From: Buddleja alternifolia
Taxonomy: Eukaryota; Streptophyta; Magnoliopsida; Lamiales; Scrophulariaceae
Length of the DNA stretch: 64,000 nt
Direction of reading: 5' to 3'
Assembly (NCBI GenBank): GCA_019426215.1
Contig: CM033402.1
Location: 26,261,102 to 26,325,101, forward strand
Below are positions 21,927-34,080 of the stretch, piece by piece. The notes under the pieces are model-generated. The model searched no databases and was not told the origin of the DNA. It saw only the letters and a program-made list of their open reading frames with translations. Both the position numbers and the translations under genes were made by a program. Positions within the stretch are counted from its first letter, which is position 1. Every line of letters starts with the position of its first letter.

Positions 21927-23845
21927 TGTTTACATCATAAAACAATTTGGGCTTTCAGATTATTTTAAGCCCAAAGAGATCCAAATACTAGAATATCGAA
22001 TAGGAGAGAAATTCGAAACAAAAATAAATAAGACAGGCCCATTAAATCCAGAAAATGGCAAAAACATGGGCTGAATTGACAAAAGCCCAAGAATCGAATC
22101 TGAAGAAATAAAATAAAGTCCAAATAGCAAATAATCTGCAAAGACGCACTAATTTGGAAAGATTTGAAAGAGCAGTTGTGGACAGTTGAAGGCGGTTCTC
22201 GAAGAAGAAGAATGTGGGTTCCCCAAGGCCAAGATATATAGGCGACCAAGACGAAGGGAGAAAAGATAATCATCAGAATCAACAACTTCTACATTTTCAT
22301 TCTCTTAGAATTAGCTTTAGTCTTAGGAGTAGTTTATAGCGTAATGTAGGAATAGCTCATAGTGTAAATTAGAAGCAGCCGTAGAATAATGTGGTGGTCC
22401 CAAGTGGCATACGAAAGGGTCTAGAGGGGGGGGGGTTGAATAGACCCTAAAGTCTTTTTCGACTTCAAAAATTTCGTATCACTTTAAAGGTTTGAATGCT
22501 TGGATAACAGAGCGCTTGGGTCAGACGCTTCAGGAAAGTTAACTTAGACTTAGTGATTTTAGCAGTTTACCAAAGTAGGGCAACGCTTAGATCGCTTAAT
22601 TAGGGTTAGCACAGCGGAAATGAGTTTTAGCGTTCTTTTAGTTAATTTAATCGCTTTGCACTTTAACTTGTCTCTTTCAAAGATAAATGATGTAATAATA
22701 ATAATAATAATAAGACAGTAAAGATAAATAACACAAGATGTATAAGGTTCACTGGGTGGTGTAATCCCAGCTACGTCCTTCTTCTCCTTTTTCACTCGGA
22801 GGAATTTACTAGATTGATTTTCAAAGAATCACACAGAATCTTCTACAAGATAGTAAAGGGTGAAAATGATCTTGGGCTCCTTGATCACACAGACTTCAGC
22901 ACCAATGAAGATCGTCTTCTTCAAGCTTCTCTCACTCAGAAATACTGCCTGAAAGGGTTCAATCAACTTTTCTCTGATCCATAAATCCTGAAATGAGGTC
23001 TTTTAGCGTTTAACAGACGCTAAGAAGAAAATCTTTATCTCTGGTTGACTTCAGACGCTGGTCTTCAACTTCTTCTCTAATAGACTCACCTAGAATTCTA
23101 CTAGCGATTCAGTCACTAAGACTTAGTCTAAATTCTATAAAGATAAAAATTACAACCCTAAATAATAAATTACAATTTTCAAACGCTTATACAATGATCT
23201 ATGAAAAATGGAAACTTACATTGTATTTTTGGGGTCTAACATTAAATCCTATCTTGTCATCATCAAAACATCTAACATGAAATTTCCTAACATAATGTAA
23301 TAGTTGTTTGTCACGAATTACTGGGATTCGGCTGCAAAGCTTGTATCCGCAGTTTATTTGTAATCATCACGATCGAAGACTCCCATGGAGCTATAAATTA
23401 CCTTTTTTCAGATTTAAGTATTTGATAGGTTAATTTTATCTTGACTTGAGTTTTTCGTTCACCATTCTCTCATCCGAAATGAACGAATAAGAACTCACCA
23501 TTCCCATATTCGAAATGAACGACTAAGAATTCAATTGAACCACCAAATAGCGTATCGAACGCAGGGGTTGAGAGATCATCCTCGATCGAAGACTCTCATG
23601 GAGGTATAAATTATCCTTTGTTCAGATTTATGTATTTGATAGGTTAATTTTATCTTGACTTGAAGTGTTCGATTCACTGTTTTTCATACTCGAAATCAAT
23701 AATTAAGGCTTAATTAAAGACTTGAGCCACCTTGTAGCGAATCAAACGCGGGGGTTGAGAGATAATTCTAAGTTGTGAATTATCAAGGGGTTTGGATCGA
23801 CCACTCGAAATCCTTCCATAGTCTAATTTGTTTTATCACGAAACA
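21927..23845 (+). repeat. 3' LTR of the short element, interrupted by a solo LTR
   Basis: Matches 19104-20079 on both sides of 22392-23297. Removing the solo LTR and one TAATG copy restores about 1013 bp. The end ACGAAACA is followed by GATAG. Confidence 0.88.
22392..23292 (-). mobile_element. Solo LTR of the Sirevirus-like family
   Basis: Reverse-complement relative of the LTRs at 49979-51467 and 60266-61754. The left end TGGTGGTCCCAAGTGGCAT is their 3' end and the right end AAATTTCCTAACA is their 5' end. It is flanked by TAATG (22387-22391 and 23293-23297). At 901 bp against 1489 bp it lacks a middle segment. A G run at about 22424-22434 and an (ATA)n run at about 22696-22711 are present. 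It probably formed by LTR-LTR recombination of a complete insertion. Confidence 0.88.
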
Positions 23846-23850
23846 GATAG

Positions 23851-24675
23851 CCATTAATACATTTTTTCTTTTGTTATACTCATACTTCTACTAATGATAA
23901 GTATTGTTAGTTCATGTTGTTCATTGTTAGAGTAGTATTGTTTTAAGAAAATTTATACTTTATCAATTATAGGATAAAGTGATACAATTACTTCGTACTT
24001 ACGTCGCTTACTGTAACATTACATATACATAGCTACTATGAGCAAAATTATTTTTGTCCTAATTAGTGCTCGATGACTCCCGTATGTCTTTTAATGTTAA
24101 ATTAATGCTATTGTGAGAATAAGGTGTGCATATATAGTTTAGTACATATCTTTTGATTTCAAAAAATATATATAGTTTAAATTATTTATTTATAAAATGC
24201 AACCAAAATTAGGAAGCTGTTTGTGACAAGAAAATTCGTTTTATTGTTTGTCAGTGAAACTAATTTCTTCATTTGAAACATGAGTGAATATATGGTATTC
24301 TTTCTAAAGAGAAAAAATATATACAAGAGGGTAGTCATTCAAGTATATATGAGATAAATTTAAAATTCAGTCTATCTTCTCTTTATAGCAGTCATATTTT
24401 TATTTTTTCTTTAACTTAGATTAATTGAATATTAATTATTTAATAAAGTTTGTGATAAATAACATCTAGACTCTAATTAATTAAAGTTTGTTTGTAGGGG
24501 GCAATTTTGATCTACACTATTATTTATTGAAGATGGATTAATGTGAAGTTTTGGACCGGATGATAATTTTGGTGTCACACCAACTACCTCTAAAATTTTA
24601 ACAATGTCAAATATTTTATTATTATTATGTCTCTTTCTTCTCTTCTCTATTCCCATCTTTTTTTTCCCCATTTTT
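23851..24675. other. AT-rich spacer
   Basis: No gene or repeat pair was recognised. It contains short AT runs and ends at the LINE target duplication (24676-24689). Confidence 0.6.
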
Positions 24676-24689
24676 CTCTCTTTCCAATT

Positions 24690-24703
24690 TTTCTTTTTTT
24701 TTT
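24690..24703 (-). other. LINE poly(A) tail
   Basis: A T-rich run (TTTCTTTTTTTTTT on plus) directly follows the left target duplication, so the LINE copy ends in A on the minus strand, as expected of target-primed reverse transcription. Confidence 0.8.
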
Positions 24704-25435
24704 AGAGAAACAAACTTGCATTCAACCTTAATAAAACACTTACAACCAAAAAGTACAAGGCACTACCTTGTCTTGAAAATCAAAGCAACAAATAAAACTA
24801 CATCCTCTGAAATAAGATTATTGTTATTTTATCACATGAGTTAAGTCCTATAACCCGTGCAATGTCAACAGTAAACCGATTACACAACCCATTTATTGAG
24901 CTCTTGCCGATCATCTCTAACCAGTTGGTTTGGAGAGTCAGGTGTCGAACACCCCCTTGGGCTGTCACTCGGGTGAGGTAGGGTTCAAAATGACGAAGGT
25001 CATTATGCTCTGCTCGTGGGTGTCGATAACAGATATATTTACTGAGAAAATTACAATCGCAGAACGACAAAATGATCTCTAAGCCAACGATGTGCATGTC
25101 TAAAAAGGCTAATCTTACAAAACACTAAGACCCATTCATGGCTGACTTCCAAGCAAATTCAACATAATGTGTTGTTTCCATGATTGTTACATGCACAAAC
25201 AAACAAACTAATATAAAGGATTTCGATTAGTTCTAAAACCTTCATGCATTCATGATCTCCCTTCCTTGTCAGCCACTATACGGAATTGTCCGAGTTCTCT
25301 TCATACCTATCAAATTAAGCCCCAGATATAGGATTAAACACATGATAAAGAATAAACACATGAGAAATAACACCAAGTAAATTAGAAGTACTCCCTGTTT
25401 TCAGAAAATGAAAATGTTTTCGCATGCCAAACACC

Positions 25436-25952
25436 TTAAGCCCATCGAAATCGAAAACTTAGAAGAGCAATGTCCAATTTGATTCGTCCTGCTAGCGCCC
25501 GAGGAATATCTGAACTATGGAAAATAGTGGAGCTCTTCTCATCACATGCTTTATTAGCTAACCAATCCGCATCCGCGTTATCTTCCCGATATATATGGCT
25601 GAATTTTATGATCATCAATTTGCTCATGACTCACACCCATTGAAGAAGGTTTTGCAACTTCCAGGAACCTGGTAGCTTGCTGCAGAAAATAGATAATAAT
25701 GCTTGTGAATCTAACTCCACCCAAATGTATCGGTATCCCATGCTATAAGATAACTCAAGTCCCACGCACAGCCCAAGTAACTTAGCATATGTATTGGATG
25801 CAAAACCAATGTAATTTGCAAATGCGCCCAGTAATATACTGTTTCAATCTCTAATAAGTCCTCCATCCCCAGACTCACCCGGATTCCCCCGAGATGCTCC
25901 ATCCGTATTTAACTTCACCCACTCTTCACTTGGTGGTATCCATTGTACCATA
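25436..25952 (-). pseudogene. LINE ORF2 C-terminus: RNase H domain
   Basis: Minus-strand translation shows VQWIPPSEEWVKLNTDGASR, the start of a plant RNase H (RVT_3 type) with the first catalytic Asp in NTDGA. Then come a stop and a frameshift, VELDSQALLSIF, and in a third frame FSHIYREDNADADWLANKA, the C-terminal motif. This domain is known in a subset of plant L1-like elements. It belongs to the same LINE as 34081-38796, separated by the nested element. Confidence 0.85.
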
Positions 25953-26138
25953 ATCAATCGAAGGTTTGTACTCTTCGATCTCTAATCCCCAGGTAATTAG
26001 CTAATTTCTCATCACTTTTCAAATTTTTAGAGGAAATAATCTTGTACTTATAAAGCAATCTGATGTAGTTCTATTCTCAACCTGATATGCATTGGCTTAA
26101 ACTCAATCCTCTCATGTTTTATTTTGTTGCGGGCTAAC

Positions 26139-28064
26139 TGACACGCTAAAAGCTAACGTGCTATGATAGCAAGTGCACTAGTCGTGTGTAGTAATAAATG
26201 GACGGTAAGTCCGGATTGTCGAACCACAAGGACTTGAATTCTAGTTTAAGATTTGTAATGAAGTGAATAAACAAAGTAAGAATAAATTCAAATAAAATTT
26301 GTAAAGAACAAGAACAAAGATGAGCAAGTAATTTAAAACCAATTATAAAGGGAGACTAAGGCACATGCTAGGTTCAAATTGATCAAAAATACTTATAAAG
26401 GTTCTTGTTGAAGGATTACACTTATATTGTTATGGTGAAAACTCCTAAGGTAGAGAATAACCGATGTCTCACGTATAAACTCCTATACTTAGATCGTGAT
26501 TTCCCAAATATCCCTATCCGGAAATCTAACCACTAAACATGCATTAATGTACTAGAGTTCACTCGATTTGAATCGAACGACTTCACCCGGGAATCTTTAC
26601 CTATGTCTAGGGCAATTCCTCATTAGTTGCGGGTCATGATGTGAATTTCTTGCACCCTAAGTCAATTTTCTCCCGAAATATTAACCTAGGCATAAGATTC
26701 TAACATATAGTGATCAAGTATATGCAAGATAGACAAAAACACAATTCACATCACATAACAATATAAGAACAACCTCAACAATCATCTATTGTAAGCATAT
26801 ATCACAATTTGGCCTTACATAGCCCTAGTCTTACGAATTTAGTTCATAATTGAAAGCATGAAAGACATAAGAGGAATATTCATAGACATAAATGAAATGA
26901 AAAGCTCTTAAAAACTCCCTAAATGGTGAATGATGATGGATTTTGAAGTTGAGCCTTCAATCCCCAAGCTCTTTTCCTTCCTCTAGTTTTCCCCTCCAAG
27001 AGTGATGAAGAATGGTGATGAATGGTGGAGAAATCAGATTAGGGGCTGCCCCCCTCTCCTCCAAGAATCTGAAATTGATAGTGAATGATGAAGAGTATGG
27101 GTTCCCCCTCCTTTTATAGCCAAAATTTCACTAAAGTATGCATTAAGAATTCCCATTAAAGTTCCCCAATGAGAATTCCACCTAAGGTGATGCTTAAAGT
27201 TTGGCTTTTAAGATTCCAACCAGCTAAAAAATGCTAAACTTTCGGCCCTTAAGAATTCCACCAAGCATAACCATGTGAAAACTTCAACAAAACACATGCA
27301 TGCTGAAATTTTCTTGCTTTCCAGCGCAGTCTTAGTATTTTATTCATAAAATTCTCCACAGATCTCCAAATTGGATGATTCAAGTCCCCATGTTCCGATA
27401 CAACATTGATCTACAACTTTCCAGAAGGACATTTTGTCCAATTCAGTCGCTAAGTATACCTAAATTAAGTTTCAATATGGAGGTTGTTTCTGATTTGGCA
27501 CTCATAAAGTAAATCTACCAAGAAACACACTTATGACAACCCCTCAACACATGTGCTGAATTATGGCCAAAAGTGATTCTTACCAATCATATAATGCTGG
27601 AATTTAGGCTGAAAAGAAGTAACATTCGGACTATCCATGCCTAGGCATGACTAGGAGGGCGTTAGGGCGTATCCTGGCACATGTACTTCTCTGTTCGGCG
27701 CAGCAATCGTATTTCCTTCACAATTATCTCTATAGACCTCCGATTTGGATGTTTCAAGTTCCCATTTGAAGCTAAGACATACATCTAAAACTTTGTATAA
27801 GGAAACTTTGTCTAAGTCGGTCTCGAAATGTACGGAATTATCGCTCGAATGTGGTAGGAGATGCATAAACCGCCTAGGTGCTGAAAAACATGCTTGAACT
27901 TGTTTTGTACATCGTTTTTCTTCCCTCTTCTTCATGTATTCCCATTTATTACCTGTATTCACTTAACACACCTATTAAATGCAAATGTGACATGATTTAT
28001 GCAATAAGTGAATCCAAATCATAAGAATTACGGTCTTAAAAACACGTAAAAACACCTCTTATCA
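26139..28064 (-). repeat. 3' LTR of Athila-like element
   Basis: Nearly identical to 32151-34075. Minus-strand TATA box TATAAAAGG at 27118-27110. A 103-codon minus frame at 27962-27651 is shared with the other LTR copies. Confidence 0.95.
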
Positions 28065-29708
28065 ACACCCCCAAACTTATCAATTGCTCGACCTCGAGCA
28101 ATAAGAGCTATAAGGCAAGACCAACATCATTCAATGAGAGAAAACAAAACAACTAACTAACTCACTTTCGTGGAGTAAACGTTTGCACTTAGCGGATGCA
28201 ACAAGCCTTTAAACCTTTGAGTTACCTCAAAGGACGAGTTATAGTCTCGTGAGGGTTTGCATACGATATACCCACAAAATCTTGCAAATTTTCAATCCCA
28301 ACCGAATCAACACATCTCAATATGATCAACAAGAATGAATGGCATAAAATCAACCTTTTAAAGTTCACAAATATATATATACATATCAACTACTTTTGCT
28401 CATGTGACACCAATACTTGAAACGACTCCCTAGGGTGTAGTGAAAAATAAATCTAGGGTATTATAGTCGAGAGGCATCCTTACCAAATTTTGGACATTAA
28501 TCCCATATCTATCAACTTTTGATCAAACACAAGGCACAATAATTATAGATAATCTCATAGCCATTTAAATTTCATTATCTCAAATATTCAACATTCAATT
28601 CATATAGAATTTCCATTAAACTTCATTAAGGCTAGATCATGTGCAATGTTTTATTCCATTAGGCTTTCTATGACACCCATGTAACAAGTTTTAGATCAAT
28701 GACTCCCAAACTAGATAGTTTTGGGGCATTAAGTGTAGAGACACTCCTAAGGATTTAATCACTCGAGTATCAAAGGCCACGAAATAAAACTAGATCTTTT
28801 AAACAATTCACTTCTTTTGGCTTGAGCATAGCTCAAATTAGCATAATAGTACAGTATATAGGTATGAAACTTTTCACCTCCGGTACGTATTAGCCTGACC
28901 ACTTTTGGTCATACCAAAATTCAACCTTTTCAATTCATTGTTAGCATATAAAATTACTACTCAACTTATAACTTTATGAGAAATCTAAGTTAATATTTCT
29001 GAGAATAATTCCTTAAGTGTCTCAAGATGGTTATCCTCTCAACTCCTCTACCTTCGATTTAAGTGCATTGTGAATCATCTAAAGAATCAATTCTAGTCTA
29101 AGGTCTCCACGAGCAATTTCAAAGATATATATTCCATTAAATTCAAATTATTTCAAGAATTCATGCCATTTTTCCAAGTCAATCAATTTCAATGCATCAA
29201 TTGGAAGGACTAAAAATTTTTCATGCTTGATTTTCTCAACAAAGAAGCATATAAACATGATATCAAACAAACTTTCCCTAAAATTAAGCTAAAAATTAGG
29301 ATTGCACCATCAAAGTTCAAAATAAGTACTCTTCTAAACACCCCCAAACTTAAATCCAACATTGTCCCCAATGTTGTTACAACAAGCATACACAACAGTA
29401 AAAGAACACTTACAACCAAGGATGTTGAAAAACATCGTTAAACTTCCAATACATAATCCTATAGCTTCTCCTCCTCTCGAGTAAAATGAGCATGGTCCAA
29501 ATTTGCATCATATCTAACACTTCAACTTTTCAAACCATCAAGCATAAGAAAACATACATGCCAAAAGTGCAAGTTTGAACACAACATAAAGAAACAAACT
29601 AAACAAAACAAAAACAAAATCAAAAAGAAAAACAAACTTACAAACTTGGGTTGCCTCCCAAGAAGCGCTAGTTTAGAGTCGGTAGCTCGACTTTGTGCTC
29701 TTTGAGGT
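28065..29708 (-). other. 3' noncoding interior of the Athila-like element
   Basis: AT-rich, with no gene supported. The purine tract (minus strand TTTGGGGGTGT, 28075-28065) abuts the 3' LTR. Just past the gag-protease stop a minus frame at 29725-29522 contains LLGRQPKFV, a possible vestige of the deleted pol junction. A second CACCCCCAAACTTA-like purine tract copy lies near 29338-29351. Confidence 0.55.
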
Positions 29709-32024
29709 TCAAATAGGTGGTCCATTTAACACAACTAAATCCATGTCATGCCTCCTTTTAGCTCCATGGTCTACTTGCTTCCACTCATATTGCGGGATTT
29801 TGCAATAAGCCCTTTGTATTGGATGAGTCTTTTCAATCTTACGAGCACGGCGATGGGATGGAATGTATTTCATGCATAAATCTTCTTTTCCCTCTTTGTT
29901 GTGTTCATCATAGGGAATCTCATCCTCCAACTCGAGTGTGCCCTTAACCTTGCCATTTGCACATTTCTCATCAAGAGAAGGGTTAATAACATCGATATTG
30001 GAACGAGTAAGATCATCCATAGATGGTTTCCTGTTATTAGAAGCATCAAATATCACTTTTACATCTCCTACCCTCAATGATAACTTACCTTTTCCCATGT
30101 CGATCTTGGCATTGCTAATGACTAGGAAAGGTCTTCCTAGAATCAAGGGCATCTCAACATCTTCCTTCATATCAAGGACCACAAAGTCAACCCGGAAAAA
30201 AAATTTGTCAACTTGTACAATAACATCTTCTATTATCCCCTTTGGTCTCTTAATTGATCCATCTGCGAGTTGGAGGCTCATTGATGTCGGTTTGGGATTT
30301 CCAAGGCCCAACTTCTTGAAGAGAGAATACGGGAGGAGATTGATACTTGCTCCCGTATCGCAAATAACCTTTTCAAAAGTAAGAGGGCCAATGGTGCACG
30401 GAATGGTAAGCCTCCCCGGGTCCTCACAAAGAGTCGCCACAATCCTATGGAAAATCTGATCCATATCCTTCTTTTTCATTTTTTGTGCATTTGGAAATGG
30501 AAGACGAACCTCGATGGGATGATGCGTTGGAGTTGAAGGGCCAGCTGTGGAGGATACAGAATGTGGCGCTTGGGCGTGACAATCGGCGCCTTGGCGCAGC
30601 GACAAGGGCGCCTGGGCGTGGATGGATGGGCCCTCGGGCGCATCAGTGCGAACATTATCACCTTTTACCTGTTCGCCACTTCTCAAGGTAATTCCATAGC
30701 ATTGCTCTTTCGGGTTCTTTTCCGTGTCACTTGGTAAAGTTCCCGGGGCTCTCTCGCTGATTGTCTTTGCCATTTGACCCATTTGTGTCTTCAAATCCTT
30801 CATATCCATCATTAAATCCTTCATCATAGTACGAAGTTCGTTGATTGCTGAATCCGATTTCTTTATTTCCTCATCAAGACGTTCATCGGTTGTAGGAGGC
30901 CTAACTTGCCTTTGTACATGAGGATTACCTTGCCTTTGAGCTTGGTTATTGTTGAATGGGGGCCTTGGTGCTTGATAGACGCCGGGATGGGCATTTTGTG
31001 CCGGATTGGGCCTCCTTGGAAAATTTTCGGGCACATGGAAGTTCAATTGAGGTTGATTGGCATTTCCAACATAGTTTACATTGCCAACCATTGTTTCCAA
31101 AGCAACTTCTTCGCCCAACTCTTGAACACAAGCAATCTTTTTAGTGGGTGTGATTTCTTCATCATCGGGATAGAGTTCATCTTCCCGGGCTAATTGCTCA
31201 ATCTTGTCCCACACACTTTGGCAATCAAGCCCAAGGAGATCACCACCGGCGCCGGCATTGAGCCTATTTCGGATGCGCGAACGGACTCCATCATGGAATC
31301 GTAATATTTGCTCGCTCAATCTTAGGTTGTGATCCGGACATTTTCGGAGCATGTTTTTATATCTAGCCCATGCCTCGGCTAAGGACTCATGATTCCCCTG
31401 CTTAAACTCCTTAATGTTGCTCCTTAGCTCATTGATTTTGGAGGGTGGAAAGAATTTGCTCAAAAAGGCATCGACCAATTGTCCCCATGTTGTGATGGAT
31501 TGGGGTGGTAGAGATTTGTACCACATGGTCGCCCTTTCCTTTAATGAGAAGTGGAAGACTCTTAGACGAATTGCATCGAGATCCCGTGGATGAAATTGGG
31601 TAGTCATGAGAGTATCGTCTAAAGTCTCCAAATGCTCATGAGGTGATTTATGGGGCTCTCCATAGAAGGGTTCGCTTTGCACCATGCTAAAGATGTGTGA
31701 CGGAATGTGATAATTTGGTGCAAAGAAATTTGGAAAGACTACAGGCTCCGGTATAGTGTGGACCCTTGGAGGTAGACTTTCCCGGACTGATGGAAGTCTT
31801 TGAGGAGGTACCGGTTGCATAGCTTGGAAAAGATTTTGCAACCATTCCCTGTTTTCCGGGAGATTTATGTCGGGAAAATTCCCATTTGGATTTAGATTGT
31901 CGGCCATTTCTCGAGCGCGTTTACTAGATCGAAGAACACGCTCTATCTCCGGCTCAAAATTGTATAGGGGCTCGTTAGAAGAGCTGGTCATGCACCACAA
32001 ATTACACCTAACAATTAAACACAA
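29709..32024 (-). CDS. Gag-protease protein of the Athila-like element, frame intact
   Basis: 771 codons from the first Met at 32024. The more likely start is the Met at 31991 (MTSSSNEPLYNFEPEIERVL), leaving 760 codons. Domains: a Pro-rich N-terminus; the Retrotrans_gag core at about residues 110-270 (RVFHFSLKERATMWYKSLPP, FLSKFFPPSKINELR); a Gln/Asn/Pro-rich linker; a charged coiled coil at about 385-420 (EEIKKSDSAINELR); and an aspartic protease with DTGAS at residues 556-560 and the flap-side ILGRPFL. No zinc knuckle is seen, as is usual in Athila-type gag. It would assemble the particle and process it, with polymerase from another element. There is no stop or frameshift, unlike every other element here. 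Confidence 0.88.
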   Translation of the reverse strand: MCLIVRCNLWCMTSSSNEPLYNFEPEIERVLRSSKRAREMADNLNPNGNFPDINLPENREWLQNLFQAMQPVPPQRLPSVRESLPPRVHTIPEPVVFPNFFAPNYHIPSHIFSMVQSEPFYGEPHKSPHEHLETLDDTLMTTQFHPRDLDAIRLRVFHFSLKERATMWYKSLPPQSITTWGQLVDAFLSKFFPPSKINELRSNIKEFKQGNHESLAEAWARYKNMLRKCPDHNLRLSEQILRFHDGVRSRIRNRLNAGAGGDLLGLDCQSVWDKIEQLAREDELYPDDEEITPTKKIACVQELGEEVALETMVGNVNYVGNANQPQLNFHVPENFPRRPNPAQNAHPGVYQAPRPPFNNNQAQRQGNPHVQRQVRPPTTDERLDEEIKKSDSAINELRTMMKDLMMDMKDLKTQMGQMAKTISERAPGTLPSDTEKNPKEQCYGITLRSGEQVKGDNVRTDAPEGPSIHAQAPLSLRQGADCHAQAPHSVSSTAGPSTPTHHPIEVRLPFPNAQKMKKKDMDQIFHRIVATLCEDPGRLTIPCTIGPLTFEKVICDTGASINLLPYSLFKKLGLGNPKPTSMSLQLADGSIKRPKGIIEDVIVQVDKFFFRVDFVVLDMKEDVEMPLILGRPFLVISNAKIDMGKGKLSLRVGDVKVIFDASNNRKPSMDDLTRSNIDVINPSLDEKCANGKVKGTLELEDEIPYDEHNKEGKEDLCMKYIPSHRRARKIEKTHPIQRAYCKIPQYEWKQVDHGAKRRHDMDLVVLNGPPI

Positions 32025-32126
32025 AAAATAAAATTAGAATAATAAAATAAAAGAAAGGTTAGAAATAAACGAAGAACTAAGAATTATGAAAATTTAAACG
32101 AAAAATCAAAAACTAAAATGAACAAG

Positions 32127-32144
32127 TCCTCGGCAACGGCGCCA
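32127..32144 (-). other. Primer binding site, tRNA-Asp type
   Basis: On the minus strand TGGCGCCGTTGCCGAGGA matches the 3' end of plant tRNA-Asp (TGGCGCCGTTGCCGGGGA) with one mismatch, six bases inside the 5' LTR. Confidence 0.9.
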
Positions 32145-32150
32145 AAAACT

Positions 32151-34075
32151 TGACACGCTAAAAGCTAACGTGCTATGATAGCAAGTGCACTAGTCGTGTG
32201 TAGTAATAAATGGACGGTAAGTCCGGATTGTCGAACCACAAGGACTTGAATTCTAGTTTAAGATTTGTAATGAAGTGAATAAACAAAGTAAGAATAAATT
32301 CAAATAAAATTTGTAAAGAACAAGAACAAAGATGAGCAAGTAATTTAAAACCAATTATAAAGGGAGGCTAAGGCACATGCTAGGTTCAAATTGATCAAAT
32401 ATACTTATAAAGGTTCTTGTTGAAGGATTACACTTATATTGTTATGGTGAAAACTCTTAAGGTAGAGAATAACCGATGTCTCGCGTATAAACTCCTATAC
32501 TTAGATCGTGATTTCCCAAATATCCCTATCCGGAAATCTAACCACTAAACATGCATTAATGTACTAGAGTTCACTCGATTTGAATCGAACGACTTCACCC
32601 GGGAATCTTTACCTATGTCTAGGGCAATTCCTCATTACTTGCGGGTCATGATGTGAATTTCTTGCACCCTAAGTCAATTTTCTCCCGAAATATTAACCTA
32701 GGCATAAGATTATAACATATAGTGATCAAGTATATGCAAGATAGACAAAAACACAATTCACATCACATAACAATATAAGAACAACCTCAACAATCATCTA
32801 TTGTAAGCATATATCACAATTTGGCCTTACATGGCCCTAGTCTTACGAATTTAGTTCATAATTGAAAGCATAAAAGACATAAGAGGAATATTCATAGACA
32901 TAAATGAAATGAAAAGCTCTTAAAAACTCCCTAAATGGTGAATGATGATGGATTTTGAAGTTGAGCCTTCAATCCCCAAGCTCTTTTCCTTCCTCTAGTT
33001 TTCCCCTCCAAGAGTGATGAAGAATGGTGATGAATGGTGGAGAAATCAGATTAGGGGCTGCCCCCCTCTCCTCCAAGAATCTGAAATTGATAGTGAATGA
33101 TGAAGAGTATGGGTTCCCCCTCCTTTTATAGCCAAAATTCCACTAAAGTATGCATTAAGAATTCCCATTAAAGTTCCCCAATGAGAATTCCACCTAAGGT
33201 GATGCTTAAAGTTTGGCTTTTAAGATTCCAACCAGCTAAAAAATGCTAAACTTTCGGCCCTTAAGAATTCCACCAAGCATAACCATGTGAAAACTTCAAC
33301 AAAACACATGCATGCTGCCATTTTCTTGCTTTTCAGCGCAGTCTTAGTATTTTCCTCATAAAATTCTCCACAGATCTCCAAATTGGACGATTCAAGTTCC
33401 CATGTTCAGATACAACATTGATCTACAACGTTCCAGAAGGACATTTTATCCAATTCAGTCGCTAAGTATACCTAAATTACGTTTCAATATGGAGGTTGTT
33501 TCTGATTTGGCACCCATAAAGTAAATCTACCAAGAAACACACTTATAACAACCCCTCTACACATGTGCTAAATTATGGACAAAAGTGATTCTTACCCATC
33601 ATATAATGCTGGAATTTAGGCTGAAAAGGAGTAACATTCAGACTATCCATGCCTAGGCATGACTAGGAGGGCGTTGGGGCGTATCCTGGCACATGTACTT
33701 CTCTGTTCGGCGTAGCAATTGTATTTCCTTCACAATTATCTCTATAGACCTCCGATTTGGATGTTCAAGTTCCCATTTGAAGCTAAGACATACATCTAAA
33801 ACTTTGTAGAAGGAAACTTTGTCTAAGTCGGTCTCGAAATGTACGGAATTATCGCTCGAATGTGGTAGGAGATGCATAAACCGCCTAGGTGTTGAAAAAC
33901 ATGCTTGAACTTGTTTTGTACATCGTTTTTCTTCCCTCTTCTTCATGTATTCTCATTTATTACCTGTATTCACTTAACACACCTATTAAATGCAAATGTG
34001 ACATGATTTAAGCAATAAGTGAATCCAAATCATAAGAATTACGGTCTTAAAAACACGTAAAAACACCTCTTATCA
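32151..34075 (-). repeat. 5' LTR of Athila-like element
   Basis: Partner of 26139-28064. TATA box on the minus strand at 33130-33122. Ends TATCA then CTAAC, which continues into LINE sequence. Confidence 0.95.
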
Positions 34076-34080
34076 CTAAC

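Larger units (their letters stand above)
19104..23845 (+). mobile_element. Short pol-less LTR retroelement
   Basis: LTRs at 19104-20079 and 21927-23845 (the latter enlarged by a nested solo LTR) are flanked by the direct repeat GATAG (19099-19103 and 23846-23850). LTRs start TGTTTAC and end ACGAAACA, or ACGAAATA in the left copy. The interior is only about 1.85 kb: a PBS-like TTGACGACCACAGTGGGAGA after the 5' LTR, a broken short coding region, a tandem repeat array and a purine tract (AAGGGGGCATT) before the 3' LTR. No protease, integrase or RT is present. It is a non-autonomous LARD/TRIM-like element, probably of gypsy descent judging from the PBS style. Confidence 0.88.
26139..34075 (-). 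mobile_element. Athila-like gypsy element with gag-protease only
   Basis: LTRs at 26139-28064 (1926 bp) and 32151-34075 (1925 bp) start TGACACGC and end CTTATCA, flanked by CTAAC (26134-26138 and 34076-34080). On the minus strand: 5' LTR, tRNA-Asp PBS (32144-32127), one open gag-protease frame (32024-29709), 1.6 kb of noncoding DNA with a purine tract, and the 3' LTR. RT, RNase H and integrase are absent from the 4.1-kb interior. The layout matches the described TR-GAG class of non-autonomous plant elements. It lies inside the LINE. Confidence 0.93.

Noticed and set aside
29938..30459. 173-codon plus-strand frame
   Set aside because: Antisense shadow of the intact gag-protease frame; no independent evidence.
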